Assembly (NCBI GenBank): GCA_964592235.1
Contig: CAZQCF010000021.1
Coordinates: 1-64,000 of the forward strand
Source: PLA3 sp964592235
GTDB lineage: Bacteria; Planctomycetota; Phycisphaerae; UBA1845; UTPLA1
Reading direction: 5' to 3'
Length of the DNA: 64,000 nt
Shown here one piece after another: positions 9,608-19,509 of the stretch; the first letter of the stretch is position 1, and each line of letters opens with the position of its first letter. A program made the translations under genes and the position numbers. The notes beneath the pieces were generated by a model. The model had not been told where the DNA came from and made no database searches. It saw only the letters and a program-made list of their open reading frames with translations.

Positions 9608-10897
9608 TCATGGAGCAATTGCTCGCGCAACCGGTTCCCTGGGTGACGTCGCGGCGAGCATTTTCAATACAAACGTGGAATTGTACGTCGTCACCTGATG
9701 CTCCATCGCTTCAGCCATGCCGGATGAAGTCGCATCACTCACGATCAACAGGTCCGCCGTCAGCACGGCCGGATTGAACAGCCGCCAATCGAGCGTGATC
9801 GCCGATTCCGTCGGCGACACGGGAAACTCAAAGCGCACGACCACGCGGGCGGACCACGCCCCCACTACGCGGCTGCTTGGTTGAGCCGTTTCATCACCGA
9901 GGTACGCATATTCCGGCCCCAGAACGGCACATGACAACGCGGTCGGCGCGATCGGGCGAGCCTCACGCGATGACTCGATGAGCGAGACCTTCTCTCGCAC
10001 CAATCGGACCGCCGCCTCACACGCCGCGCGCTGTTCAACAGGCGTCACAAAGTCAGCCTGCTCCCGATCAATCGGCCCCCACGTCTCCAGAAGCGTGAGC
10101 GGCAGGTAAACATCCGCCAGAACGCGACGGGGTCCCTGGCGAATCACCGCTTGGATGCTCTTGAATCGATGCCGGACCATCGAAGCCGGCGGGATGACGG
10201 CTGGCTCGCGGGGGCGCCCGCCCGCCGACATGGTCGATTCAACGCGCGCCGGCGTTGAGAGGTCCAGCGTCTCGGCGTTGCCGGCGCTGGTCAGCCGTAC
10301 GAATCGCTCCGCCGAATTCGATCGATCCTGCACGCGCAGGGCGAATTGTGTCGGAATGATGGCATCTCCCGGAGGTGCCTGGCGAAGCGTGACGTGCGTG
10401 AGCGGCCGCTCCGCGACGTACTCCAACTCATACGTGGCCCGAGCGCCGCGCCACGCAGAGAACGCACGATAGCCATCAACCGGCGGGTCGATCGCGATGA
10501 CGCGCCGAATCGGCGAATCACCGGGCCGTTCGGACGATTCACCGTCCTCCACCGCCCCCGGCGACAGATCGGACTGCGTCAACCGACCAATCAGCAGCCG
10601 ACCCGCACCATCGCGGACTTCGAGGCGAGCGACCATCTGCTCCGCGCGTAGCGCAAACGCGCGCTCGACCTCCGCCGCCGAGAAATCGCCTCGGCCGTGC
10701 AACGCGGGCACTTCGTGGATCAGCGACTCGCCCGCTTCGCAAAGCGTGATGCGCACACGGGTGCCGTCGATCACCGCCGCGCCGCGCGCGACCGCGATCG
10801 GATGTGCCGATGCGCTGGAAGTGTACGCACCTGCGCCGGCGATCGCCGCGACTAGCATCGCGCGCCGAGTTGATGTGGCCCATCTACTCGGCGACAT
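9608..10897 (-). CDS. Secreted protein of unknown function
   Basis: A 429-residue protein with a twin-arginine-like signal region (STRRAMLVAAIAGAGAYTSSASA), after which the mature protein begins HPIAV. I recognise no family. The ATG at 10895-10897 overlaps the end of the upstream GH38 gene by 14 bases, which suggests co-transcription and translational coupling; a start at 10858 is also possible. The long upstream extension of this frame was excluded because it is arginine-rich and lies wholly inside the GH38 gene. The partnership suggests a role in envelope or extracellular carbohydrate handling. Confidence 0.55.
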   Translation of the reverse strand: MSPSRWATSTRRAMLVAAIAGAGAYTSSASAHPIAVARGAAVIDGTRVRITLCEAGESLIHEVPALHGRGDFSAAEVERAFALRAEQMVARLEVRDGAGRLLIGRLTQSDLSPGAVEDGESSERPGDSPIRRVIAIDPPVDGYRAFSAWRGARATYELEYVAERPLTHVTLRQAPPGDAIIPTQFALRVQDRSNSAERFVRLTSAGNAETLDLSTPARVESTMSAGGRPREPAVIPPASMVRHRFKSIQAVIRQGPRRVLADVYLPLTLLETWGPIDREQADFVTPVEQRAACEAAVRLVREKVSLIESSREARPIAPTALSCAVLGPEYAYLGDETAQPSSRVVGAWSARVVVRFEFPVSPTESAITLDWRLFNPAVLTADLLIVSDATSSGMAEAMEHQVTTYNSTFVLKMLAATSPREPVARAIAP

Positions 10898-13800
10898 CCA
10901 CGTCCACCTCGGAGAAGAACGTTCCCTGACTCGGCGTGATGAACAGCAGATAGCGGTACGTTCCAATCGCTGCGGAATCGCGGTTCGCCGCGTTCGCATC
11001 GTCCGCGCGGTTTGCTGCCTCGTCTTCCGCGACGACCTCCGCGGCATGCACCCCGCCGTCGCCGAGCTTCGTTGTGTCCACGCGCGCAAGAAGCTTCCAT
11101 TTTGAGTCGCGCGCGGACGTGAAACCCGCATCGGGCATCGTCGGATCGTTCGAGCCCCACAACGTATAAACCTGCGGCGCGCGGCTGTTGCGATGCCATG
11201 AGTAGCTGCGCACCGCGCGGAGCTTCACACTGCCGCCGAGGTCGGCGTAGAACCGCCCCTCGCTGTCGTACCAGACGTTTCGCTTCGTGTCGTCATGGTT
11301 CTGCGGCAGATCTCCGTCGTTCAGCCGCGGGAGCTTGTCGCCGTCGGCCCCCGATTGGCGATGCGGCACAAACTCCCCCTCGCCGGCGAAGTAGCGGAAC
11401 GTCACTTTGCCGCGCGAGGCATCGGCGTAGTCGTCCTTTGACGGCTGCGGCAGCTTGAGCGCGGTGAACGAATCGGCGCGTTCGGACACCACCCGCGCGA
11501 TCGGCTTCTGCCCTTCGTCGATCGGCGGCGGATACCGGTAGCGAAACTCGATCGGCTCGCGATCGGAGAAATCGTCGTACAGCGGGCCGGCCGGCTGGGC
11601 CGCGCCGTTTTCGTTCGCCGCCTCGGTGACGGCGAAGACCTTGATCCGCTCGTCCTTCGGCAGCTTCAGCAACTTCGACCCGAGCGGCACATCGATTCGA
11701 TATTTATACATGTAGCTGAATTGATAGGCCTCGTTGCCCTTGGTCGGATGATGCCGATGCGTGGCGAACCACGCAATGTTGTCACGCTGGATGTATCCCG
11801 GCGTCAGGCCCGTGACGCGACCCTCGCAGACGAAATCGACCGCATTGAACGGCCGATCCCATGTGCGATCATCGAACTGCCCGACGAAACCCGTCCAGCC
11901 TTGAATGGGAATTTTCGTCTTGCGGCCGTCGACAATAAATTCAGCGTCGCAGTCTTCACTCGCGGCGGCAAGCAGGTAAATCCGATTCGCACCGCCTCCG
12001 GCCAGGCGAATTTCCTGACCGTTGCAGGCGATGGCATTTTTCTCGCCGGCCGCACCCGAGCCGAGTTGAAACACAATCCCGTCCGCCACAAGCTTCGCGG
12101 GCAGTTGCTCCGCCGGAAAGGCGCGCCCTTCGGAATCCATCGCGCCATCAGCGCGATCCGCATCGCTGCTCACCACATCGGTGTCGAACTCCAGTCGAAT
12201 CGGCTTGCCTGTTGGCGGCATCAAATGCGTTGGCGGCGGGCCAAGCCGCACCGCGAAACTGCGCGGGCTGTATGGTGTCATGTTGAACAAGAGCGCGCCA
12301 CCCGCGACCTTCGCCTCGCCGATCCGCCGCTCCTGGCCGTCCACCTCGTGCGCCGAGACAATCGGCCCGGCGAATTTGACCGTCACGCCCTTCGCCTCGC
12401 GGCCCCACAATTCCTGAAGGCGCACAATGACCCACTCGCCCTCTTCGGACCGCTTCACCGCGCGGACATCGACCTGTTCCGTGTTGACCTGCAACAACGA
12501 GAACGACTTTCCCAGTTCGCCTTCGTGCGCCGGCGCGGTGAACGCAACGAGCGGTTGATTCAGCCGCCGGCCTTGCCACTCGCTTCGCCCGTCTCGCCAG
12601 TCGCCGGCGTGCGAGTAGAGCGCGTACGTCATGTCGTGCACGCCCCAGTCCTGGCTGTGCTGATCGAGATAGCCGCTGCGCACGCCGGGCGTGTAGAGAA
12701 GCGTCAGCCGCACTTCATGGTCGCTCGGCTTGTCGGACCCGAACTTGCAATCCTCCAGCACGCTGACGCCGAAGTCGCCGGATGCATCCGTCAGGTCAAA
12801 CCACTCGTGCGAGGGAACCTCGTACTTCGTCGGCTCGTTGTTGGCGCGGTCGATCGTGCCCATGCCCCAGTTGTACGTCGCCTTCGCGTTTGCCGCCGTC
12901 AGCGGGAACGACGCTCGCAGCGCGACCTGTGCCGACTGCCAGTCGATGCGCGTCTTGAACTCCACGCGGCGGCCTGCGTCCCCGGCGCACAACCGAATCT
13001 GTTGCGTGAAGATCGAACCGCGCGCCTCACGGACGATCTCCAGCGCCACGCGCGCCGGCCCCTGCTCGACGATTCGCACCTTCGCCGGCCCTTTCACCAC
13101 GTCGACCGGCGGCCGCTGGCGATCACGCCAGTCCATGTTCCATGCGGGCCAGTTCTTCGGTTTCTCATGCGTGAAGACCAGCCTCGCCGGCGCGGCCAGC
13201 AACTCGCGCCCGCCCTCGCGCTTGTCGATGATGCTTGCTACGTCGCCGTCGGCGTTGATCGTCACGCGATACCACGGGTTCTCCAGCGAATTCTCGGTGA
13301 TGCTCAATCGCGCGCTTGCGTTCGCGCCGGCTTCGTCCCGCGACGCGTTGGAAGGCCCGCCCGGACGAACGTGAAACACCGTCCACGAGACGGGCTTGAC
13401 CGCCGCGATGAACGCCACGGTGATCGACTCGTCCTCGCGCGACAGCACCTGCACCGGCGCCTCGCTCCCATCGGGGGCTAGCACGCGAACGGCTCGCGGC
13501 GCGCCGCCCGCGAAACGCACCTTCGCCTCGACCACATCCTCCCGCGCCTGGGCCAGCGGGTTGAACACGACGACGGCCTGACCCTCGCCGCGCGTGTCAA
13601 GTGCGCGGCACACGGCTCCGGCGCCATCCGCCAGCGCTGCCGCAAAACCGTTCATCGCCACGATCTCGTCGTTCCACGAATAGGTGTACGCCTTCGGCAG
13701 GCTCGTGCCCGGCAGGATGTCGTGCATCTGATTCGCCAGCAGCCGCACCCACGAGCGCTCGAGTTTCTCCCGAGGGTACACCGCGCCGCCGAGCCAGTCG

Positions 13801-14945
13801 GCCGCGACGCTCGCCCGCTCCGCTGCGTCAGCCAGCAGCTCGCCCTTGCGATTCCAGCGTTTCATGTAGGCCTGGCTCGTCAAGGTGCCGGCCGAGTGCT
13901 CCGTGAGCAACAAGTCGCCCTTGTAGCGCGGCAGCTTTGCCGCCATCGCCGGCGGGATGTCCTTGTACATCTGATCCGAGGACGCCAGCGCCACGTGGAA
14001 CGGCCCGTCGGACCTTGCCGCCGCTGTGTAGTTCTTCACGTCCTCCTCGCGCAGCGCGCCGCCCATGTCGCCGATGCCGTAGTAGTGATAATCCGCCCAG
14101 ACCCCGTATTTCTCTCCATTTGTCGTGATGCGCTCCGCCCACTCGGTACTCTCGTGCAGCGGACCCTCCACCGCCCCGACGTACGGCCCCGGATCCAGCG
14201 CCGCGATCACTCCGCGACCGTCCGGCCCCTCCCACACACCCACCTTGAAGGGAATCCCCACGGCCGAGCCCCAGGTCAGTTTTTGAGTCGAGAATCCGAT
14301 CAGCCCGCAATGCGCCCAGATCGACGGCAGCGACGCGGGAAAACCGAAGCAGTCCGGCAGCATGAAATCGACGCTCTCCTTGCCGAACTCGCGCCGGAAA
14401 TACAAGTTGCCGTACAGCACCTGCCGGATGATCGCCTCGGCCGACGGCACGTTCACGTCGCCCTCGTCGACCGATGACCCGCTGACGAACCACCGTCCGG
14501 CGGCGACGTGCTTTTTTAGTGTCTCGTAGTGTTCCGGGTAGTACTCCTTCATCATCTCGTAGCGGACGCTGCCGGTGAAGTTGAAGACGTACTCCGGGTA
14601 CTTCTCAATGAGTTTGAAGTTCCCCTCCAGCGTATCGCGGATGTAATGGTCGATGGTTTGGCAGAAGTCCCAGCGCCACTGGGTGTCGAGGTGCGCGTAG
14701 CCAATGCAGTAGAGCACGCGGTCTTTCGACAGGTCGTAAAGCGGTGGCGCCTGACGCGCCACATCCGACGGTGGGCGAACACTCGGCATGGACGCAACGT
14801 CATCGGCGCACAATGCTCCCACCGCGTCCAAGCGCCGGCCAGGATCGTCACCCAGCACCGGGACGGACGAAAGGTACAAGATCGCACAAAACAGGGTCGC
14901 CCCCTGGGCCGATGCGCGCGGCGCTTGTGTTCGTTTCTTTCTCAT
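10884..14945 (-). CDS. Glycoside hydrolase family 38 alpha-mannosidase, secreted
   Basis: A 1353-residue protein with an N-terminal signal sequence. The GH38 catalytic domain starts near residue 75: GYAHLDTQWRWDF holds the zinc ligands H85 and D87, and MLPDCFGFPASLP holds D198, the expected nucleophile. TGSVRYE and GSSVDEGDVNVPS are also family-typical. The middle and C-terminal beta domains follow to about residue 880. The remaining 450 residues include a region like a discoidin or F5/8-type carbohydrate-binding domain (YADLGGSVKLRAVRSYSW). The size is larger than usual for bacterial GH38 (about 850-1050) because of this tail. The start has GGAG six bases upstream. It likely hydrolyses alpha-mannosides in the periplasm or outside the cell. 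Confidence 0.88.
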   Translation of the reverse strand: MRKKRTQAPRASAQGATLFCAILYLSSVPVLGDDPGRRLDAVGALCADDVASMPSVRPPSDVARQAPPLYDLSKDRVLYCIGYAHLDTQWRWDFCQTIDHYIRDTLEGNFKLIEKYPEYVFNFTGSVRYEMMKEYYPEHYETLKKHVAAGRWFVSGSSVDEGDVNVPSAEAIIRQVLYGNLYFRREFGKESVDFMLPDCFGFPASLPSIWAHCGLIGFSTQKLTWGSAVGIPFKVGVWEGPDGRGVIAALDPGPYVGAVEGPLHESTEWAERITTNGEKYGVWADYHYYGIGDMGGALREEDVKNYTAAARSDGPFHVALASSDQMYKDIPPAMAAKLPRYKGDLLLTEHSAGTLTSQAYMKRWNRKGELLADAAERASVAADWLGGAVYPREKLERSWVRLLANQMHDILPGTSLPKAYTYSWNDEIVAMNGFAAALADGAGAVCRALDTRGEGQAVVVFNPLAQAREDVVEAKVRFAGGAPRAVRVLAPDGSEAPVQVLSREDESITVAFIAAVKPVSWTVFHVRPGGPSNASRDEAGANASARLSITENSLENPWYRVTINADGDVASIIDKREGGRELLAAPARLVFTHEKPKNWPAWNMDWRDRQRPPVDVVKGPAKVRIVEQGPARVALEIVREARGSIFTQQIRLCAGDAGRRVEFKTRIDWQSAQVALRASFPLTAANAKATYNWGMGTIDRANNEPTKYEVPSHEWFDLTDASGDFGVSVLEDCKFGSDKPSDHEVRLTLLYTPGVRSGYLDQHSQDWGVHDMTYALYSHAGDWRDGRSEWQGRRLNQPLVAFTAPAHEGELGKSFSLLQVNTEQVDVRAVKRSEEGEWVIVRLQELWGREAKGVTVKFAGPIVSAHEVDGQERRIGEAKVAGGALLFNMTPYSPRSFAVRLGPPPTHLMPPTGKPIRLEFDTDVVSSDADRADGAMDSEGRAFPAEQLPAKLVADGIVFQLGSGAAGEKNAIACNGQEIRLAGGGANRIYLLAAASEDCDAEFIVDGRKTKIPIQGWTGFVGQFDDRTWDRPFNAVDFVCEGRVTGLTPGYIQRDNIAWFATHRHHPTKGNEAYQFSYMYKYRIDVPLGSKLLKLPKDERIKVFAVTEAANENGAAQPAGPLYDDFSDREPIEFRYRYPPPIDEGQKPIARVVSERADSFTALKLPQPSKDDYADASRGKVTFRYFAGEGEFVPHRQSGADGDKLPRLNDGDLPQNHDDTKRNVWYDSEGRFYADLGGSVKLRAVRSYSWHRNSRAPQVYTLWGSNDPTMPDAGFTSARDSKWKLLARVDTTKLGDGGVHAAEVVAEDEAANRADDANAANRDSAAIGTYRYLLFITPSQGTFFSEVDVDVAE

Positions 14946-15100
14946 GATCCACTCCGGGTGCCTCTGCAGCGAACCGACCGGCGTGGGCCGATCGAACCGT
15001 CACGTTCACGTCCTGCGCGGTATCGTAGCCGTCGGTTGCTGCGCCCCCAAACCCCCGCGGAAATCCGCTTCCGGCCCGCTTGTGGCAGCCGCCATGGCGA

Positions 15101-15106
15101 TATAAT
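15101..15106 (+). promoter_or_regulatory. Candidate -10 box for a leaderless transcript
   Basis: A perfect TATAAT lies six bases before the ATG of the nucleotidyltransferase gene, so a start point seven bases downstream of the box would fall on the start codon. No Shine-Dalgarno sequence is present. The -35 side is weak. Confidence 0.45.
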
Positions 15107-15112
15107 GTGCGC

Positions 15113-15700
15113 ATGTCCGAAGTCTTGTCCTACCGGGCCTTTGTCATGGCGATGGAGCGCGTCGAACAGCGGCTTCGAAGAGTGACCGCAGCACTCGACG
15201 CCGCAAGCATTCGATACGCCGTCATCGGCGGCAATGCTGTGGCGGTCTGGGTTGCCAAGGCCGACCCGGCGGCGACGCGAACCACAAAAGACGTTGACCT
15301 GCTCGTAGATCGAAGCGACCTGGAACACATTCGCGGCGTGATGGAGGCAATCGGCTTTCAATACACCGACCTGCGTCGCATCTCGCTCTTTGTCGATCCA
15401 GAAGAACCGAGCCGCATGTCGGGCGTGCATCTGGTCTGGGCGGGGCAGAAAGTGCGCCCTTCCTATGCCCATGCCGCGCCAAGCCTCGACGAGGCGGTTC
15501 GCGATCCGGAGGGCTTCGCGGTTCTGTGTCTACCCGCACTCGTGCGGATGAAACTCACGTCAATGCGGGACCTTGACCGAGTCCACATCGCCGATCTGCT
15601 GCGCGTCGGTATGATCGACGACGCCGTCCGCGGCGCGCTTCCGCCCGACCTCCGCCAGCGGCTGGAAGAGGTCGCGCAATCACTCGACGAGCTCGATTGA
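15113..15700 (+). CDS. Nucleotidyltransferase-fold protein (AbiEii/DUF6036-like)
   Basis: A 195-residue protein with the minimal nucleotidyltransferase pattern: GGN at 39-41 (YAVIGGNAVAVW) and D60-x-D62 in RTTKDVDLLVD, followed by a helix that packs on the active site. Such stand-alone enzymes include the toxin part of AbiE-type toxin-antitoxin pairs and aminoglycoside or tRNA nucleotidyltransferases. No antitoxin gene is adjacent: the next gene downstream is a TPR glycosyltransferase and the upstream gene is divergent. It is therefore an orphan family member of unknown substrate. The start at 15113 is preferred over 15080 because the extra residues have no homology-like features. Confidence 0.65.
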   Translation: MSEVLSYRAFVMAMERVEQRLRRVTAALDAASIRYAVIGGNAVAVWVAKADPAATRTTKDVDLLVDRSDLEHIRGVMEAIGFQYTDLRRISLFVDPEEPSRMSGVHLVWAGQKVRPSYAHAAPSLDEAVRDPEGFAVLCLPALVRMKLTSMRDLDRVHIADLLRVGMIDDAVRGALPPDLRQRLEEVAQSLDELD

Positions 15701-15860
15701 TCCATGCCTTGTCCCATCGCGCGATGTGCGTTAAAGACACAGACTGCGACTTGTCAATTCTGATCTGGAATGCCGGGCATCGCCCCTCCCACAGGGGGCG
15801 CGTCAAGGAGCAGGTGGCCCGTGCCCACCCTGCAATGAACTTGCGATAGAATGCCCGCGC

Positions 15861-18059
15861 ATGCCATCGCGCGCCGCCGGACCACGTCAGGCCGACCCCA
15901 TTTCCGAACCATCGCGCAAGGCCACCCGCGCCGCGCGGTGGATGCCGCTGCTCGTGCTCGCCGTCGGTATCGCGGCGTACTGGAACAGCTTTGCCGGCGT
16001 GTTCATCTTCGACGATGACCATGCCATTGTGCGAAACCGGTACATCAAGTCGCTCTGGCCGCTTTCCGACGCCATGTCCGCCCCCGCGCAGTCGAGCGTG
16101 TCGGGCCGGCCGATCGTGGCGTTGAGTCTCGCCGTGAACTATGCGCTGGGCGGCTTGAATCCGTGGGGTTATCACCTGTTCAACCTGATCGTCCACCTGC
16201 TCGCTGGGCTGGCACTGTACGGCGTTGCGCTGGAGACGTTTCGGCGCTCTGACCACTGTTCACTGACCCCTGACCACTCCCCTGTTCTTGCCGGTCTCGT
16301 CGCGATGATCTGGCTCGTGCATCCGCTCCAGACCGAGAGCATCACCTACATCATCCAGCGGGCCGAGGCGATCATGGGCCTGTTCTATCTTGCTGCGCTT
16401 TACTTCGCGATTCGCGCGATGGCATCTCCCCGTCCGATCGGCTGGCGAATTGCGGCAGTGCTCACCTGCGCGCTGGGCATGGCCAGCAAGGAGGTTATGG
16501 CCACCGCGCCGATTCTGATCGCCCTGTACAATCGCGTCTTTGTGTCATCATCATGGCGTGATGTCTTCGCCCGGCGCAAGGGCTTCTATGCCGCGCTCTT
16601 CGGCACGTGGATCATCCTCGGCGCGATCGTGGCCGGCGCGCCGCGATCGGATTCCGCCGGTTTTGGCCTGACGGAAATGACGCCCGTCACCTACATGCTC
16701 ATGCAGTTCAACGCCGTGCTGCTGTACCTGCGGCTCTCCTTCTGGCCCGCGACGCTTTGCCTCGACTATTGGGCGCCACCCATCGACTCGCGCGGCGAAG
16801 CCCTCGCGCAGGGTGCGGTGATCGCCTTCCTCCTCGCCGGAACATTCTGGCTGCTCGCGCGGCGCCCGCGCGTCGGCTACTGGTGCTTCTGGACCTTCGC
16901 CGTGCTCGCGCCGACTTCCACGTTCATCCCCATCGCCGACCCGATCTTCGAACACCGCATGTACGTGCCGCTCGCGGGACTCGTCATGGCGGCGGTGGCG
17001 TGCTGTCACGGCTGGTTTCGGCGACTGCCGACGTCGCAAGCGACAACGGTCGGCCTGACTCTCGCCGTCCTCACGATTCTCGCGCTCACGGCGCGGACGG
17101 TCGCGCGCAACCGTGATTATCACGACGCGAAAGTGATGTGGGAAAAGGTGCTGGCATACCGCCCGCGCAACCCGCGTGCGTGGGCCAACTTGAGCGAGAT
17201 TCACCTTCAGCGCGGCGATCCCGCGGCGGCGCTGGCCGCGTGCGAACGCGCGTTCGAAGTCGCGCCGCACTATCACGATGCGTACAAGCACCTGGCGCGC
17301 AGCCTCGTCGAGATGGGCCGCGTCCCCGAAGCCATCGAAACCTACCAGCGGGCGCTGCGCGAAAAACCGGGTGATTACCAGGTGCTGACCAATCTCGGCG
17401 AGGCGCTGGCCCGCGTCGGCCGCAACGAGGAAGCCCTCGACGCGTTCAAGAAAGCCATCGCCGCGAACAGCGCCGAGCCGCTGCCGCATTTCAATCTCGC
17501 GCGGACGTTGCAGGTGCTGGGCCGCGCGGCCGAGTGCATCGAGCCCTATCGCGCCTGCCTCGCCATCGAGCCGGATCATCGTGACGCACGGGCAAACCTC
17601 GCCTCGGCGCTCGGCGCGATCGGAAAGTTCGACGAGAGCGAAGCGCAATTCGCCGAGCTGCTGCGTCGGTTTCCCGACGACGCCGCCATTCTGTACAGCC
17701 GCGCGGTGGCCCGGGCGCGCGGCGGCCGACGCGACGCCGCGATGGAGGACTACCGCCGCGTCATTGCACTGGATGCGAAGCATTCCGACGCGCGATGCAA
17801 TCTCGGCGTGCTGCTGAAAGATACCGGCCGCATCGACGACGCCATCGCGATGTTTCAGTCTGCGATTGCCGCCGACCCCCGCCATGTGCCCTCGCTTTAC
17901 AACCTCGGAACAATCCACGCGACTCAACATCGCTACGCTGAAGCCATTGCGGCCTTCGAAACAGCGCTCAAGATCGACGCCAATCACGCGCCCAGCCGGC
18001 AGGCGCTGGCCGCCACGCGCGCGATGATGCAGGGTGCAGCACCCGCATCCCAACCGTAG
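15861..18059 (+). CDS. TMTC-like membrane glycosyltransferase with C-terminal TPR repeats
   Basis: A 732-residue protein. The N-terminal half has about ten membrane helices and the acidic triplet FDDDH (D51-D53) in the first outer loop, followed by SGRPIVALSLAVNYALGG and the NPWGYHLFNLIVHLLA pattern typical of TMTC/DUF1736 proteins. The C-terminal half (from about 415) consists of eight or nine tetratricopeptide repeats with the usual A-x-x-x-x-x-A-L spacing. Eukaryotic TMTC proteins transfer O-linked mannose to proteins. Bacterial relatives are common in planctomycetes and are often less well defined. A GH38 mannosidase lies upstream. A TAGAAT box eight bases before the ATG suggests a leaderless transcript. 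Confidence 0.75.
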   Translation: MPSRAAGPRQADPISEPSRKATRAARWMPLLVLAVGIAAYWNSFAGVFIFDDDHAIVRNRYIKSLWPLSDAMSAPAQSSVSGRPIVALSLAVNYALGGLNPWGYHLFNLIVHLLAGLALYGVALETFRRSDHCSLTPDHSPVLAGLVAMIWLVHPLQTESITYIIQRAEAIMGLFYLAALYFAIRAMASPRPIGWRIAAVLTCALGMASKEVMATAPILIALYNRVFVSSSWRDVFARRKGFYAALFGTWIILGAIVAGAPRSDSAGFGLTEMTPVTYMLMQFNAVLLYLRLSFWPATLCLDYWAPPIDSRGEALAQGAVIAFLLAGTFWLLARRPRVGYWCFWTFAVLAPTSTFIPIADPIFEHRMYVPLAGLVMAAVACCHGWFRRLPTSQATTVGLTLAVLTILALTARTVARNRDYHDAKVMWEKVLAYRPRNPRAWANLSEIHLQRGDPAAALAACERAFEVAPHYHDAYKHLARSLVEMGRVPEAIETYQRALREKPGDYQVLTNLGEALARVGRNEEALDAFKKAIAANSAEPLPHFNLARTLQVLGRAAECIEPYRACLAIEPDHRDARANLASALGAIGKFDESEAQFAELLRRFPDDAAILYSRAVARARGGRRDAAMEDYRRVIALDAKHSDARCNLGVLLKDTGRIDDAIAMFQSAIAADPRHVPSLYNLGTIHATQHRYAEAIAAFETALKIDANHAPSRQALAATRAMMQGAAPASQP

Positions 18060-18212
18060 CCGTGTAGGCCAGGTCAGCCGACCCGACAATCGCTACCACG
18101 CTGCATTGGCGCAATCCGCTGCATCCTTGCGGCGACACCCCGCGCGACGTAGATTGAGCGGCCGGGCGGAGGGACCCGAAAACCGCCCTACCGGCCCACC
18201 TGGAGCGAAACC

Positions 18213-19457
18213 ATGTATGCGGAGCGGATGAAGCGCCTTGCCGTGGCGATGAAGAACGCAAATCTCGACGCGCTCTTCGTCTCCAACCAGAAAAACATTC
18301 AATACCTCACGGGCATTCGCGCCATGATGGCGGGCAACGTGCAGCCGTTCGGCGATCCCGAGGGGTTCGCGGTAATCCGCAACGGCCGGTGCGAGGTGCT
18401 CTGCGACGGGCGGTACTTTGCCGAGGTCGATGCGCACGATGGCGTTTCGGCCCGGCTGCTGAATGCGCCGGTCAGCGCGAAGGAAATCGCCGCGCGGCTG
18501 CGGGAGTCGCTCGGCGGCGGCGCGAAGCGCATCGGTTACGAGAGCGACGCCCTGACCTACGCCGATGCGCGCGATCTCATGGCCCTGACGCCGGAACTGG
18601 TATGGGAGCCGGCGGAGAAGGTGGTAACGAGTTTGCGGCACAGCAAGAGCGCGGACGAGATCGCGCTGCTTCGCAAGGCCCAGAAGATCACGTCGGACTG
18701 CTTTGAGCACATCTGCGCCTGGATCCGCGTCGGCATGAGCGAGCGCGACGTGGCGTTTGAAATTGACAGTTATCTGCGCAAGAACAGCGAGGGCAGCTCG
18801 TTCAACCCCATCGTGGCGTTCGGCGAAACCGGCTGCCACCCGCACTACACGCCGTCGCCGACGCGCAAGCTCAAGGACGGCCAGATGGTCCTGCTGGATT
18901 TCGGCGCGATCCACAACGGTTACTGCGGCGATCTGACGCGCATGCTCGTGATGGGCAAGGCGAACAAGCGGCATCACGAGGTGTATGACCTCGTGCTGGC
19001 GGCGCAGCAGAAATGCCTCGACGGTATCCGCGCGGGGATGAAGTGTCACGATGCCGACGCCCTCTGCCGCGATTTCTTCCGCACGATGGGATGCGACGAG
19101 GCCTTCAAGCACGGCACCGGTCACGGCGTGGGCCTCGCGATTCACGAGCCGCCGACGCTCAAGCGCACGGTCGAGGCGATTCTCCAGCCAGGCATGGTTG
19201 TGACGGTCGAGCCGGGGCTGTACTACGAAGGCTGGGGCGGTGTGCGGATCGAGGACATGGTCGTCATCACCGAGAAGGGCCACACGAATCTGACAACGTG
19301 CCCGAAGAAGCTGCGCGAGATCGGCGTGCGTGCGAGCGGCGGCGCAAAGCGCAGCTCGACGAAGCCCGCCTCGAAAAAGCGCGGCGCGTCGAAGCGAACG
19401 GGTACGAAGCCGTCTGGCGGCAGGTCGAAGCGCGCCAAGGCGCGCGGGAAGAAGTAG
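18213..19457 (+). CDS. M24 family Xaa-Pro aminopeptidase
   Basis: A 414-residue protein with the creatinase N-domain (1-140) and the pita-bread catalytic domain (146-370). All five metal ligands are visible: D229 and D240 in LLDFGAIHNGYCGDLTRM, H304 in HGTGHGVGLAIHE, E333 in VEPGLYY and E347 in VRIEDMV. It should remove N-terminal residues before proline in the cytoplasm. The last 45 residues are a lysine/arginine/serine-rich low-complexity tail absent from most relatives, perhaps a nucleic-acid or surface-binding extension. GGAG lies seven bases before the ATG. Confidence 0.9.
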   Translation: MYAERMKRLAVAMKNANLDALFVSNQKNIQYLTGIRAMMAGNVQPFGDPEGFAVIRNGRCEVLCDGRYFAEVDAHDGVSARLLNAPVSAKEIAARLRESLGGGAKRIGYESDALTYADARDLMALTPELVWEPAEKVVTSLRHSKSADEIALLRKAQKITSDCFEHICAWIRVGMSERDVAFEIDSYLRKNSEGSSFNPIVAFGETGCHPHYTPSPTRKLKDGQMVLLDFGAIHNGYCGDLTRMLVMGKANKRHHEVYDLVLAAQQKCLDGIRAGMKCHDADALCRDFFRTMGCDEAFKHGTGHGVGLAIHEPPTLKRTVEAILQPGMVVTVEPGLYYEGWGGVRIEDMVVITEKGHTNLTTCPKKLREIGVRASGGAKRSSTKPASKKRGASKRTGTKPSGGRSKRAKARGKK

Positions 19458-19509
19458 CGGGGAACGGATCGCGCCAATGAATGCGATACACAAACTGGGA
19501 GTGAAGCGC

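Noticed and set aside
11721..13481. 586-residue plus-strand frame inside the GH38 gene
   Set aside because: Antisense shadow produced by high GC at third positions; composition is Arg/His/Pro-rich and no start signal is present.
15113..15700. Nucleotidyltransferase as toxin of an AbiE-type toxin-antitoxin pair
   Set aside because: No small antitoxin gene is adjacent on the same strand, so a toxin-antitoxin pair is not supported.
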